DNA from: an uncultured Flavobacteriaceae bacterium | Lineage (GTDB): Bacteria > Bacteroidota > Bacteroidia > Flavobacteriales > Flavobacteriaceae | Length of the DNA stretch: 64,000 nt | Assembly: GCA_947500445.1 (NCBI GenBank) | Contig: CANMSB010000006.1 | Coordinates: 110,621-174,620 of the forward strand | Direction of reading: 5' to 3' | Part shown: piece after piece, positions 45,742 to 55,301 of the stretch | Numbering within the stretch: the stretch's first letter is position 1 | How the letters are laid out: every line of letters begins with the position of its first letter | Program-made: the position numbers and the translations under genes | Notes under the pieces: generated by a model | Told to the model about the DNA's origin: nothing | Database searches by the model: none | The model's input: only the letters and a program-made list of their open reading frames with translations

Positions 45742-46842
45742 CTATGGGATCATTAAATGCTGAAGCACTGCCATTGGCAATTGGGACTGATCGGCATTTG
45801 TGAACATTACATACCCCCACTTTGCCTCTGGGGCAATTATAAAGATACTCGTATATCCGGGGTTGTTTCCGCCATGCCCGTAGGCGTTGCCAAAAGGCAT
45901 GGTAGCTTTTGCAAAACCAAGCGTCCAGTCGGTTACCCCGGCCTGTGTCTGTGGATGCCCCTCGGGCAGTACCACCTGTGTTTCAAAAAGCGTTTCATAA
46001 CTTTCTTCGGCCAAGCCTTCTTTTTGGATCAAGGCGATCAACCATTTGGAAAAATCCATGGCTTCCGTATGGATCGAAAATGCGGCCCCGAATGTTTTTG
46101 GGTCCTCATCTTCGGCAACGACCTTTTCATCGATGTAACCATTTGCTTTGTTTTTTAAATTTTCAGCATCTTGCACAAATTTGGTGTATTCCAGGTTTAA
46201 GGATTGTGCCACGCGCTCTTGATAAGCGTTTTCCAGTCCAGCATCATCGGTGTCCAAAATATGGGCCAGTACTTTGGCCAAATACTGATAGCCTTCCCCG
46301 GAATATTGAAAAGCGCTACCGGGTTCAAATGAAATGAACAGTTTATCGCCCTCATGGTCCGATCTCCAGTTGGGAAATCCGGTGGTGTGGGAGAGGACCA
46401 TTCTTGGCGTAATTTTTTTATATCGCTCGTCATCGGCAATGTCCGCATAGGGTAAATATTGGTAAAGCGGCTTGTCCAGATCCAGTGTTCCCTCTTGTAC
46501 AAAACCCATAACGAAATAGGCAAATAGCGGTTTTGATAGGGAGGCCCCTTCGAATATGGTTTTGTCCGACACCTTCTGCTTTGCCGATACGTCGGAATAC
46601 CCATCGACCAAATGGTAAACCACTTCCCCATCATTTATAATCGCCATGGAGAGCCCAGGTACCCCAGCCAGTTTCATGTTTTCATGAACGAATGCCGTTA
46701 TCGTATCGGAAGAAACTTCTTTACCGACCAGGTTTTTGAAGGTTTTTGGGGCGGTACGGGTTTGGGTATGCGCTGTATGGGAAAGCAACAAACACAAGGT
46801 TAGGGCAAGGGATGATGCAATTCTACTAAAAATGAATACCAT
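45742..46842 (-). CDS. Serine hydrolase of the class C beta-lactamase family
   Basis: 366 residues from ATG 46842 (MVFIFSRIASSLALTLCLLL), chosen because the signal peptide begins there; an upstream ATG at 46887 adds 15 residues. SxxK motif in EGASLSKPLFAYF (nucleophile Ser and Lys), the Tyr motif YSGEGYQYLAK, and the third motif HGGNNPG instead of KTG, as in many esterase/peptidase members. Exported to the periplasm or outer surface. True beta-lactamase activity is unlikely; carboxylesterase or D-amino-peptidase activity is the usual finding in this family. Confidence 0.88.
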   Translation of the reverse strand: MVFIFSRIASSLALTLCLLLSHTAHTQTRTAPKTFKNLVGKEVSSDTITAFVHENMKLAGVPGLSMAIINDGEVVYHLVDGYSDVSAKQKVSDKTIFEGASLSKPLFAYFVMGFVQEGTLDLDKPLYQYLPYADIADDERYKKITPRMVLSHTTGFPNWRSDHEGDKLFISFEPGSAFQYSGEGYQYLAKVLAHILDTDDAGLENAYQERVAQSLNLEYTKFVQDAENLKNKANGYIDEKVVAEDEDPKTFGAAFSIHTEAMDFSKWLIALIQKEGLAEESYETLFETQVVLPEGHPQTQAGVTDWTLGFAKATMPFGNAYGHGGNNPGYTSIFIIAPEAKWGYVMFTNADQSQLPMAVLQHLMIP

Positions 46843-47526
46843 AATTGTTCGTTTTTTGATTGATGGCTGCAAGATATTCATGAACAACAGGTATCAAAAA
46901 CAAGAACGGTTAAGTAGGCCGAATTACAGGTTAAAGTACTTGAAAATTGGGTTAAGGTTACCCTTTGTTCTAAGACCTGAACAGTGATCGACCTATTGAA
47001 CACCGATGCCTTTTTGTGTTTTTCCTTTAAAAAACGATGGCCTGCTTATTTCCGAAAGCGACGATAGGATCGAGGTGGGAATGTTCCTGGTTTATCAATT
47101 GCAATTTCAAATTGACCTCGTACGAATAACCAGAATTTTTCTGATTGCAGTTGCTCAAAACAATAGGGCCTCCTTATTTTCTTGCGCTAACAACAGTATT
47201 CTTCAATTCCCTTAAATCCCTTTTAAAAAGTTTACTTCCCTAAGTTTTTTTCTGAACTCTTGGAAAAATGGTAGGCTGGCCAGGCCCAATACCGGGCAAT
47301 TTCCCAGAAATCAAACATCCTTCGAGCACCTCTTTACCTCTTGTTGATACGTCTTCCAAGCGCTAAGCTGTCCCTTTCGATGCTCCCGCTCGTGCAACTA
47401 TTTAAAACCTGCCTTGTCCTTGGAGGTGCAATGTAGTAGTTGGGAAGTTTGAAAGACATCCAAAAAACACCCTTTCATTTTTGACTACTGTACGTACTTC
47501 CACAAATAAATTAAAAAAACGGAATA
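46843..47526. other. 684-base intergenic region
   Basis: Divergent promoter region for the serine hydrolase and the lipoprotein hydrolase. Only short open frames are present on both strands, none with recognisable motifs. No clear repeats or RNA structure found. Confidence 0.4.
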
Positions 47527-48456
47527 ATGAAAACAATATCCTTAAAAGCGAAAAGTATCGACTACCATCATTCAATTTCAAAAGTGATTTTAATGACACT
47601 TTTATACCTCCTAACCGTCTCATGCTCCAATGACGATAACGAGCCCCCGGTAAAGGAAGAAGAACCTGCCGTTGCGATTACCGAAATATCCCAGGACATC
47701 AAAGACCTTATATATTTTAAAGGTGATGAAAAGGCCGCTGCGGTACTGATCACCGTGCCAGGTGGGCCCAGTACCGCATTCGCAACCGATTTGGTAGACG
47801 ATTTTTCACCACTACTCGTTCCAAAGGGAATTTTGACCGTAACGGTACATCAGGCGCAAACCTTGGATTCTACCATCGTAAAAGGCAATGACATCACGTT
47901 GGACCAGGCGATTGGCTTCAATACCCAAAGTATCGCGGCATTGGGCAAAGTGACCGCCTATTTTAAAAACCAGGGCCGGACCGTTTATATTTTAGGATTT
48001 TCTTTTGGCGCGTTCGTAGCACAGGACCTTATCGCAAAAAAAGGAATCGACAGTGCGGACAGGTATCTTATTGTTTCGGGTAGATTGGATATGAACGCTA
48101 TTATTTGGCAAGGGGCCGCCGAAGGAAAAGGTGGATTTTTTGAAAATGGGGTGACGCCCATCATAGCAGCGGAACCTAATCCCAGCGTAAAAGAAAGAAA
48201 TTTAAACAGGATCGGTGCCGGGTTTTTGATGAACCGGTACACCCAACTTTTGAATACCGTTCCAGACCTATCGGACCTCACTTACATTTATGGGGAGATG
48301 GATCAGGCCGTCGGGCGTCTTACCGATGATGAAATTCAGTTTTTAAGGTCGAAAAACGCCCAAATACTTGCTGGACCCGGAGATCATGATACCACTTTTG
48401 GAGAGTTCATCGTACAAGGTTTTAAAGCGGCCTTCGGAATTGAAATAGTCCTCTAG
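47527..48456 (+). CDS. Alpha/beta-hydrolase-fold lipoprotein
   Basis: 309 residues. Lipobox YLLTVSC (Cys about 33) followed by SNDDNE. An alpha/beta-hydrolase pattern: VPGGPSTAFA (oxyanion strand), nucleophile elbow GFSFGA, acid-region strand IYGEMDQAVG and GPGDHDTTF with the likely catalytic His. More distant from the S33 type than the hydrolases in the two modules. It precedes module copy 2 by 24 bases and is probably in the same operon. Confidence 0.75.
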   Translation: MKTISLKAKSIDYHHSISKVILMTLLYLLTVSCSNDDNEPPVKEEEPAVAITEISQDIKDLIYFKGDEKAAAVLITVPGGPSTAFATDLVDDFSPLLVPKGILTVTVHQAQTLDSTIVKGNDITLDQAIGFNTQSIAALGKVTAYFKNQGRTVYILGFSFGAFVAQDLIAKKGIDSADRYLIVSGRLDMNAIIWQGAAEGKGGFFENGVTPIIAAEPNPSVKERNLNRIGAGFLMNRYTQLLNTVPDLSDLTYIYGEMDQAVGRLTDDEIQFLRSKNAQILAGPGDHDTTFGEFIVQGFKAAFGIEIVL

Positions 48457-48480
48457 CCTATAATTCCACAATTCAAAAAG

Positions 48481-49089
48481 ATGAAACAATATACCATTAT
48501 ATTTCTATTCGTTTACGCTGTACATTTTCAGGCCCAAAGCCAATTTGATGGTGCCACCTTTTTAGAAAGGACGGCATTTAAAATAGGGTACCATGGAAAT
48601 GTTTTTTCCGATAACGGACTGCATCTCGGTGCCGAATATCTGTGGAAGGAGAAAATTAGGGTCAAAGAAAAAAGAAAAGGCCCAAAGACCATCACCCATC
48701 AACTTTTGTTCAATGGAAGTATAGGGTATGTTACAAACTTTACCAACCGAACGGACAATGGCCTACACACCCATTATGGGCTTATATGGCGAAGAACAAG
48801 TCCAAAACGATGGCAGTGGAACTTAGAGGTCAATCCGTTGGGCTATTATCGTTCCTTTCTTCCGGAAACTTTTGAGGTAAAAGGAGATGAAGTCTCCAAG
48901 GTTCAATTTCCGGGAAGAAGCTACTACGCACCTTCCGTTGCTATTGGTATCGGAAGAAATCGCCCCGAAAAAAGACGTTCAGGCTGGTATCTTAACTTGA
49001 ATTGTACCCTAAGAATACCCTATAATGCGGGTACATTGCCCACTTTCTCCGTACAGTACGGTCATCGTTTTAATTTTAAAAAGAAATAA
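48481..49089 (+). CDS. Small outer-membrane beta-barrel-like protein, module copy 2
   Basis: 202 residues with signal peptide (IIFLFVYAVHFQAQ). Clearly paralogous to 23319-23939: shared FLERT, LGAEYL, NPLGYYRSFLP, PGRSYYAPS and the C-terminal YGHRFNFKKK. Nothing else is recognised. It is 2 bases upstream of the lipoprotein hydrolase, just as in copy 1. Confidence 0.72.
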   Translation: MKQYTIIFLFVYAVHFQAQSQFDGATFLERTAFKIGYHGNVFSDNGLHLGAEYLWKEKIRVKEKRKGPKTITHQLLFNGSIGYVTNFTNRTDNGLHTHYGLIWRRTSPKRWQWNLEVNPLGYYRSFLPETFEVKGDEVSKVQFPGRSYYAPSVAIGIGRNRPEKRRSGWYLNLNCTLRIPYNAGTLPTFSVQYGHRFNFKKK

Positions 49090-49091
49090 TC

Positions 49092-50147
49092 ATGCAAAAA
49101 ATCATACAAAACAACATAAAAGGAATTGCTATCGCTCTAATGGTACTGGGTATCGTCTCTTGTTCCAAAGATGATGTAAACCTTAATGAGCTGGACGAAA
49201 CTATTTTCGTGCGGCATAAAAAGGCCGATATGCCCGCTTATATCCATGGTAATGCTGCTGAAAAAGTATTCCTGATCATATTGCATGGTGGGCCCGGAGG
49301 AAACGGATTGTGGTATCGGGTAAACTCCATTAGAACCGAAATCGAGAGAAATAACGCGGTGGTCTACTTTGACCAAAGAGGGCATAACAATGCGCAGGGG
49401 AATTACTCCGAAAAGGAGGTAAGCATCGATATCATGGCCGAAGATGTTGTGGCTTTGGCAAAGGTGATAAAGGCGAAATACGGCGAGGGTTCCAAACTAT
49501 TTTTAATGGGCCATAGTTGGGGAGGTACGTTAGGGCCGGCGACCTTATTAAAAAACCAGGACCTCTTTTCCGGATACATCAATGTTGCCGGTGCGCATGA
49601 CCCGAAAGGGCTGTATGCCGCATATCGGACGAACCTCCCAAGGGTAGCAAATGAGCAGATCGCTTTGGGGAATACCGTTGCATATTGGAAAAACATACTG
49701 GATGTAGTCCAAAATTCCGATGCGACAAATAGTTTAACGGCATTTAGCAAATTAAATATCGCTTCACATCAAGGAGAACAAAAACTGGAGGCCGATAAGG
49801 TTATTAATGCGTCCAAAGCGGATTACGGAGATGATCAACCATCGAACAACCTTTCTAAAATTCGCTGGAACAGCGCTCAAATACAAGATATGCTCGTTGT
49901 TGAACAAGGGCTTTTTCAGAAGGTTACATTTACGGATAGCTTAGCTGAAATTACGATACCCTCCCTTGTATTATGGGGTAAATACGATCTTGTTGTCCCT
50001 ACCGTATTCGCCCAAGAGGCTTTTGACAATTTGGGCGCTAACGAGAAAGAACTCTTCATTTTTGAGAAATCGGCCCATAGTCCTATGTTGAACGAGCCCG
50101 ATCTTTTTTCGGCCAAGGTGATTGCTTTTATCAATAGGCATAAGTAA
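49092..50147 (+). CDS. Alpha/beta hydrolase lipoprotein (proline iminopeptidase-like), module copy 2
   Basis: 351 residues. Lipobox LGIVSC (Cys24), then the same motifs as in copy 1: ADMPAYIHGNAAEKVFLIIL, HGGPGG, VVYFDQRGHN, GHSWGGTLGPA, and acid/His in LWGKYDLVVP and KSAHSPM. The acid strand reads WGKYD where copy 1 has WGEHD. Both copies keep a full Ser-Asp-His triad, so both are probably active, perhaps on different substrates. Confidence 0.88.
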   Translation: MQKIIQNNIKGIAIALMVLGIVSCSKDDVNLNELDETIFVRHKKADMPAYIHGNAAEKVFLIILHGGPGGNGLWYRVNSIRTEIERNNAVVYFDQRGHNNAQGNYSEKEVSIDIMAEDVVALAKVIKAKYGEGSKLFLMGHSWGGTLGPATLLKNQDLFSGYINVAGAHDPKGLYAAYRTNLPRVANEQIALGNTVAYWKNILDVVQNSDATNSLTAFSKLNIASHQGEQKLEADKVINASKADYGDDQPSNNLSKIRWNSAQIQDMLVVEQGLFQKVTFTDSLAEITIPSLVLWGKYDLVVPTVFAQEAFDNLGANEKELFIFEKSAHSPMLNEPDLFSAKVIAFINRHK

Positions 50148-50240
50148 ACCATTCGAAAGTGTTGGGGATTGGCTGTTCGCCAATTTTACAAGACCACTAA
50201 TTACAGTGTACTGCTAAGGTGTTGGAGTATTCCACGTTAT

Positions 50241-50270
50241 ATACCTTAGCTATGGAAAAAGCTAAGGTAT
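50241..50270. other. Perfect 11-bp hairpin after module copy 2
   Basis: ATACCTTAGCT (50241-50251) and AGCTAAGGTAT (50260-50270) with an 8-base loop, 90 bases after the hydrolase stop. There is no T tract directly after it, so it is more likely an mRNA 3' structure or a repeat remnant than a simple terminator. The DNA at 50289-50325 resembles part of the long repeat found at 54.2, 59.4 and 60.4 kb. Confidence 0.5.
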
Positions 50271-50495
50271 GATACATAGTTTCTCTATTTTTTTTCTTCT
50301 AAAAAGTTTCTTTAAAAATGTAATGGAATACGCTTTTTGCTGAAATCGAGGTACAAGATCCACGAAAACCTATTTCTAAAAATAATAACCCAAGGAGTAA
50401 AGGGCAGGGGAGTAGGTGCAAAAAGGGTATGGAATGGTCGGCTTAACATATAAGATTAATGCCGGACTATGGTGTGCCATCAATCATTAAAACTA

Positions 50496-50545
50496 CAATT
50501 ACGAATAATATAAATTTGTATATTTATTGCAATTACGAATAATAT
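50496..50545 (+). promoter_or_regulatory. Direct repeats flanking the padR-like -7 element
   Basis: The 16-mer CAATTACGAATAATAT occurs at 50496-50511 and again at 50530-50545, 34 bases apart, just before the PadR-like start (50551). TAAATTTG (50511-50518), an exact TAnnTTTG element, lies between them. This looks like an autoregulatory operator. Confidence 0.6.
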
Positions 50546-50550
50546 GAAAA

Positions 50551-50889
50551 ATGAAGAAAACAAAACTTGGAGAGTTTGAAGAATTAGCACTGCTCACGGT
50601 AATTGTATTACAGGAAAAAGCTTATGGTGTCGAAATAAAAAAAGAGCTTGAGACAAGGTTGAATCAAACGTTGAGCGTAGGGTCAATACAATCTGCTCTC
50701 AAACGAATGGAACAAAAAGGGTTTTTGACTTCGGAATTTGGTGAAGCGACCAACAAAAGAGGAGGGAAGCGAAAACGCATTTATAGTGCCACTTCTTACG
50801 CCCATAAAGTACTTAATGAAATAAAGGAAATAAGAGAAGCGCTTTGGAAATCGATCCCTCAACCTAAATTCAGCTTGCTAGGCATATGA
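50551..50889 (+). CDS. PadR-family transcriptional regulator
   Basis: 112 residues, the size of the short PadR class. Winged helix: EELALLTVIVLQEKAYGVEI, LSVGSIQSALKRMEQKGFLTS and the wing GEATNKRGGKRKRIYSAT, followed by one C-terminal helix. Its stop overlaps the start of the permease gene (ATGA, 50886-50889), a very common PadR-permease pairing in Bacteroidota. It should repress the operon by binding the direct repeats upstream. Confidence 0.93.
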   Translation: MKKTKLGEFEELALLTVIVLQEKAYGVEIKKELETRLNQTLSVGSIQSALKRMEQKGFLTSEFGEATNKRGGKRKRIYSATSYAHKVLNEIKEIREALWKSIPQPKFSLLGI

Positions 50890-53552
50890 GTAAGAAAAAG
50901 AAAAATATGCCGCCACATTGGGCTCTAAAATTCCTGAGACTCTTTATAAAGCGGGAGTATATTGAAGAAATTGAAGTGGACCTCGAAGAAACTTACCACA
51001 TCAACAGACAAGAATCTTCTACAGTTCGAGCAAATTGGCGCTATGTTATTGAAGTATTCAAGCTATTGAGGCCTAATTTAATTAAAAGCTTGGCTTGGAA
51101 TTATTCAATAAGTCCTGCCGGTATGTATCAGAGCCACTTCAAAACAGCTGTTAGAGGTCTAAAAAAGAACTTCGGTTTTTCAGCTATCAATATTTTCGGT
51201 CTGTCCCTAAGCATAGCTGTTGGTATTTTAATGATTTTACTCATTTCCGAACGCTATTCTTTTGATGATTTTCATACGCAAAAAGACCGGATATACAAGG
51301 TTACGACCAACCGGGTTCAAGGCACTAAAGGCGAGGAGGTACAGCTTAGTACCGCTTCCTACTATATTGGAAATCAACTCAAAGAGCAGGTTCCAGGTAT
51401 TGACGAAGTGGTTTTTATGAAGGCGGACAGGCTTTCAGCGGATTTTATTACCGAAAGAAAAGCTATCAGCATCAACGGGTTTTACGCCTCAGCTTCTTTT
51501 TTTGATGTGTTTTCTTTTGACCTGTTACAAGGTAATCCACAAACCGCACTTTCTGAACCCAATAGTGTTGTATTGACCCGATCTTCGGCAAGAAAACTGT
51601 TTGGCGATGCCGACCCCATTGGTCAGGTTTTGAACGTAGAAGAAAATGGAGACTTCAAAAGTGTTGTCATAGCGGGCGTTGTGGCCGACCCCCCAATGAA
51701 TTCCCATATGCGTTTTGATGTACTGGTCTCTTTATCCACAGTGGTCAAACCTTTCAGTGAAACAGCAAATGATATCAATAGTCCCGACAATACGAACGAT
51801 GTATCGGTTTACCTTTTGCAAAACGAACAGGCCAAAACAGAAGATATTATTGGTGCGATGGCCAACCTTATGGGAGATTATAATAAAACAATCGAGCATC
51901 CCATTAGGCATTCTTTACAACCTATGGAAACGTTCGTTACCAGCAATACCTATGCGAATAGAATGGGGCCCATGTTTTCCGAACGTAAAATTAAAATTAT
52001 GCTGGGCCTTATGCTGATTATACTCATATCGGCGTGTTTTAATTATACGAATCTGTCAATGGCCCGTGCTTTGAAGCGTTCGAAGGAAGTTGGAATCCGA
52101 AAAGTAATGGGTGCCAGTAGGTCTCAAGTTTTTACACAATTTATTATGGAGGCCTTGGTTCTCGCATTTTTGGCCTTAGTGGTGGGTTTGGCTTTGTTTT
52201 ATATAATAAGACCGCAATTTCTCGACCTGCCAAATCCGGCTGCAATGGGTCACGATATGTTTTCCCTAAAAATCAATTATATACATATAGTGTATTTTAT
52301 TGGTTTCACTTTTATTGTTGGCCTGCTTGCAGGTTTTCAGCCCGCATTTTTACTTTCAAAGTATAAGGCCCTCAATGCATTTCAGGATGCCAGTAAGTTT
52401 ACACTTTTTTCAAAAGGTGTTAACCTAAGACAGGTGTTGACCGGTTTTCAATTCGCTATTTCAATAGGACTCATCGTCTTTGCCGTTTTAGTGTTTAAGC
52501 AATACAAATTCAGTTTGGATTACGATTTAGGATATTCTACCGAAAGTATTGTAAACATTCCCATAGAAGGAGATTACATCAACCTGCTTGAAGCCGAAAT
52601 TGCTAAACTACCCGAGGTTCTTGAAACCTCAAAGTCTTCTTGGGTATTGGGCGTGGGAGGTGATGGCATGTCCGTCGGGATGGTAATGTCAAAAGACAAT
52701 CCAAAGCCAACACCCTTTTTAGTGAATCAAGTAGATGGTTCTTACCTGAGAATGCACGAATTATCATTTCTCGCAGGTTCGGGATTTACAAGGTCATTGG
52801 ATGAGGGGCAAACTCAAAATCACGTCATTATTAATGAAAAAGGCTTACAAACCTTAGGGGTAGATTCAGCAGCTGATGCCATTGGTAAAACTATTTTGCA
52901 TAACGGTAATTCACTTCAAATACAAGGTGTGGTTGAGGACTTTATTAGCATTGCACTTACCAAAGAAATATTTGAATCGTTCGCTTTTGTGCAGGCCAAT
53001 GAAGCTACCCCATACAAATCGCTAAATGTAAAAATATCAAGTGGAAATTTACAAAGCAGCTTAGCAAAATTAGAAGTTGCGTATTGCAAACATGACGCTA
53101 TTCACCCTTTTGAGGCGCATTTTTATGACGACCAGATAGCGAAGGTGTATGAACGTGAAAAAACGACTTTTACAATTGTTTCCTTTCTTGCTTTTTTAGC
53201 TATCTGTATTTCAACATTAGGGCTGCTAGGCATGGCAGTTTATACCCTTGAAAGTAGAAAAAAAGAAATCAGTATTCGAAAAGTCTTAGGTGCACGATTG
53301 CAAAATCTATTGCTGTTACTTTCCCATGAGTTTTTAATTATTGTATTGGTTTCAAGCGCAATAGCTATTCCCGTAGTGCTATATATTGTTGACCGTATGG
53401 TGCTTAACGATTTTATACATCGAATTGAAATAAAGGTGTCCGACTCACTTTCAGGTTTGGTCATAATGCTATCGATCGGCCTTTTAACAATTGGTTGGCA
53501 GATCCGGGCAGTGTTTGTAAAAAATCCTACGGACGCACTAAAAAATCAATAA
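50886..53552 (+). CDS. FtsX-type ABC permease with permease-prefix domain
   Basis: 888 residues. An N-terminal prefix domain (about 1-75, WALKFLRLFIKREYIEEIEVDLEE) found in permeases that follow PadR genes precedes the usual FtsX core: SHFKTAVRGLKKNFGFSAIN, MacB_PCD-like domain, coupling helix EVGIRKVMGAS, second periplasmic domain and final block with KEISIRKVLGARLQN. No ATPase gene is adjacent, so it must borrow one. The codon usage is more AT-rich than in the permeases at 2.5-12 kb. Confidence 0.92.
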   Translation: MSKKKKNMPPHWALKFLRLFIKREYIEEIEVDLEETYHINRQESSTVRANWRYVIEVFKLLRPNLIKSLAWNYSISPAGMYQSHFKTAVRGLKKNFGFSAINIFGLSLSIAVGILMILLISERYSFDDFHTQKDRIYKVTTNRVQGTKGEEVQLSTASYYIGNQLKEQVPGIDEVVFMKADRLSADFITERKAISINGFYASASFFDVFSFDLLQGNPQTALSEPNSVVLTRSSARKLFGDADPIGQVLNVEENGDFKSVVIAGVVADPPMNSHMRFDVLVSLSTVVKPFSETANDINSPDNTNDVSVYLLQNEQAKTEDIIGAMANLMGDYNKTIEHPIRHSLQPMETFVTSNTYANRMGPMFSERKIKIMLGLMLIILISACFNYTNLSMARALKRSKEVGIRKVMGASRSQVFTQFIMEALVLAFLALVVGLALFYIIRPQFLDLPNPAAMGHDMFSLKINYIHIVYFIGFTFIVGLLAGFQPAFLLSKYKALNAFQDASKFTLFSKGVNLRQVLTGFQFAISIGLIVFAVLVFKQYKFSLDYDLGYSTESIVNIPIEGDYINLLEAEIAKLPEVLETSKSSWVLGVGGDGMSVGMVMSKDNPKPTPFLVNQVDGSYLRMHELSFLAGSGFTRSLDEGQTQNHVIINEKGLQTLGVDSAADAIGKTILHNGNSLQIQGVVEDFISIALTKEIFESFAFVQANEATPYKSLNVKISSGNLQSSLAKLEVAYCKHDAIHPFEAHFYDDQIAKVYEREKTTFTIVSFLAFLAICISTLGLLGMAVYTLESRKKEISIRKVLGARLQNLLLLLSHEFLIIVLVSSAIAIPVVLYIVDRMVLNDFIHRIEIKVSDSLSGLVIMLSIGLLTIGWQIRAVFVKNPTDALKNQ

Positions 53553-53562
53553 AAACAACCTT

Positions 53563-54177
53563 ATGCGTATAAGAATAATTTTAGGTATGAGTGTTTTATT
53601 TCAGTTTTCGGCGGCTGCACAAACAGTAAGGTCATTTACTGATGAACGCGATGGCCATGTTTACAAAACGGTCACTTATGAGATGAAACACGGTAACGAT
53701 TCGATATCCACAATGACCTGGATGGCGCAAAACTTAAACTACAAAACAGAAAATTCGTATTGCTATGATGATTATGACGCCAACTGCGGGATTATGGGAA
53801 GACTTTATATCTGGTCTGCTGCAATGAAAGCTTGCCCGGACGGTTGGCATTTACCAGATGATAGGGAATGGAGGCAATTAGCCGATCTGTTTGGCGGTGT
53901 TAACGTAGCGGCAACCGCTTTAAAGAGTACAAGTGAATTATGGCAACAAGGGGCTCAAGGAACCAATAAAAGCTTGTTCGCTGCAATGCCTTATGGACAC
54001 GGCACTGTAGGCAGTGGTTACTTCGCTTTCAAACTAAATGCCACTTTTTGGTCCGCAGAAGACATTAATGGTGCATATGCTTCTGATTGGGTTCTGAGTG
54101 ATTGGGAGAGAATGATAAGATACAATGGTCATAAAGCTACAGCCGCTAATTCGGTGCGATGTAGCAAAGATCAATAG
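53563..54177 (+). CDS. FISUMP-domain secreted protein
   Basis: 204 residues with signal peptide (IILGMSVLFQFSAAAQ). Fibrobacter succinogenes major paralogous domain pattern: TVRSFTDERDGHVYKTV, MTWMAQNLNYKTENSYCY, GRLYIWSAAMKACPDGWHLPDDREWRQL and the C-terminal NSVRCSKDQ with its Cys. The family is exported and often surface-exposed; function unknown. It follows the permease by 10 bases and may be in the same operon. Confidence 0.85.
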   Translation: MRIRIILGMSVLFQFSAAAQTVRSFTDERDGHVYKTVTYEMKHGNDSISTMTWMAQNLNYKTENSYCYDDYDANCGIMGRLYIWSAAMKACPDGWHLPDDREWRQLADLFGGVNVAATALKSTSELWQQGAQGTNKSLFAAMPYGHGTVGSGYFAFKLNATFWSAEDINGAYASDWVLSDWERMIRYNGHKATAANSVRCSKDQ

Positions 54178-54222
54178 CTAATAGTAGCATCTTATTTTTA
54201 CTATAATTTATGAAATCTAATG

Positions 54223-54467
54223 TACCGCGTTATGTAATCTTGCATTGGTAAACGTGATAAAAAGGGAAGGTCTGGGAGACCTTTTCTTTTTTGAGCGAGA
54301 TGAAGCGCTGGCCTTTTCTGCACTTATCTATCCTTAAATTTTTCTTCTAAAAAGTATCTTTTTAAAAGGTAATGAAACCAAGGCACGAGGTTCGTGAATT
54401 CCTAAAGAAAGCAATAGACGGGCAATGAATAAACACTTAGTAACTGACCGACGATAGAACGGAAGAC
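54223..54467 (+). repeat. Long dispersed repeat, copy A
   Basis: About 245 bases highly similar to copies B (59385) and C (60354), all in the same orientation. Shared segments include GTTATGTAAnnTTGC, TGGTAAACG, AAGGTCTGGGAGACC, GAGATGAAGCGCTGGCC, GAGGTTCnTGAATTCCT and GGCAATGAATAAACACTT. No coding sequence. Confidence 0.75.
54267..54290 (+). terminator. Terminator-like hairpin in repeat copy A
   Basis: AAGGTCT-GGG-AGACCTT followed by TTCTTTTTT: a 7-bp stem, tight loop and T-rich tail, 90 bases after the FISUMP gene. The matching hairpins are at 59428 and 60398 (the last with one stem mismatch). Confidence 0.65.
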
Positions 54468-54612
54468 AATAAATATACCATCGCAGCTACACAATCAATG
54501 CTATTGCCCTTCAATATGTTAAGGTATTTTTGAAATTTTACATCCAATTTTTCATTACAATCGTATTTATATGGTACTACATACCTTCGGTGGTTCTTAA
54601 CTCAATCACAAA

Positions 54613-55272
54613 ATGACTGATAGAAAGGCAATTGACATTCTTCTCATAGATGACCATATCATGTTTGCCGATGGACTGCAGTCCATTTTGAACTCCAATG
54701 ACAACATAGGAACTTTAAAAAGTGTAACCAGCGCCGAAGAGGGCTATCAACTAATTGCCCAAGAGCCTATTGATTTGGTCATTACGGATATTGGTTTACC
54801 GAAAATGAACGGTATTGAATTGATTAAAAAAGTGAAGGCACGTAATATAACTGTCCCTTTTCTAGTCTTGAGCATGCATATTGGCAGAGAATTGGTGAAG
54901 GAAATTCTGTATGCCGAGGCGGAAGGTTATTTGTTGAAAAAGGCCGGTAAGGTTGAATTGTTAAATGCTGTCGATCGGATCGTTAATGGCGGCACATACT
55001 ACGGAAGTGAGATTTCATCCATTATGATGGATTTGATCAATGACAAAAAACCCAATAAATTAAAAACGAGGGCAGAACTTACTTCTAGAGAACGTGAGAT
55101 ACTGCAGCTCATCTGTCGTGAATTATCAAGCAAACAAATCGCCAGTGAGTTAAATATAGGTGTGTGCACGGTAGAGACCCACCGCAGAAGTATGTTTCAA
55201 AAGACAAATTCGAAAAGTGTCATTGGGCTTATTCGCTATGCTGTTGAAAACAATCTGGCCATGTGGGACTAA
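54613..55272 (+). CDS. NarL/LuxR-family response regulator
   Basis: 219 residues. Receiver domain with acidic IDDH, the phospho-acceptor Asp in DLVITDIGLPKMNG and Lys in YLLKKAGK; C-terminal LuxR helix-turn-helix with LTSREREILQLICRELSSKQIASEL. It precedes a TPR-histidine kinase gene, and the pair forms a two-component system. Confidence 0.94.
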   Translation: MTDRKAIDILLIDDHIMFADGLQSILNSNDNIGTLKSVTSAEEGYQLIAQEPIDLVITDIGLPKMNGIELIKKVKARNITVPFLVLSMHIGRELVKEILYAEAEGYLLKKAGKVELLNAVDRIVNGGTYYGSEISSIMMDLINDKKPNKLKTRAELTSREREILQLICRELSSKQIASELNIGVCTVETHRRSMFQKTNSKSVIGLIRYAVENNLAMWD

Positions 55273-55301
55273 CCAAATTATTCCAAAAAAAAACAGCACG
55301 A

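Noticed and set aside
55263..55301. GTG start for the TPR-histidine kinase
   Set aside because: It would overlap the response regulator stop and put 13 polar residues before the signal peptide; ATG 55302 fits better.
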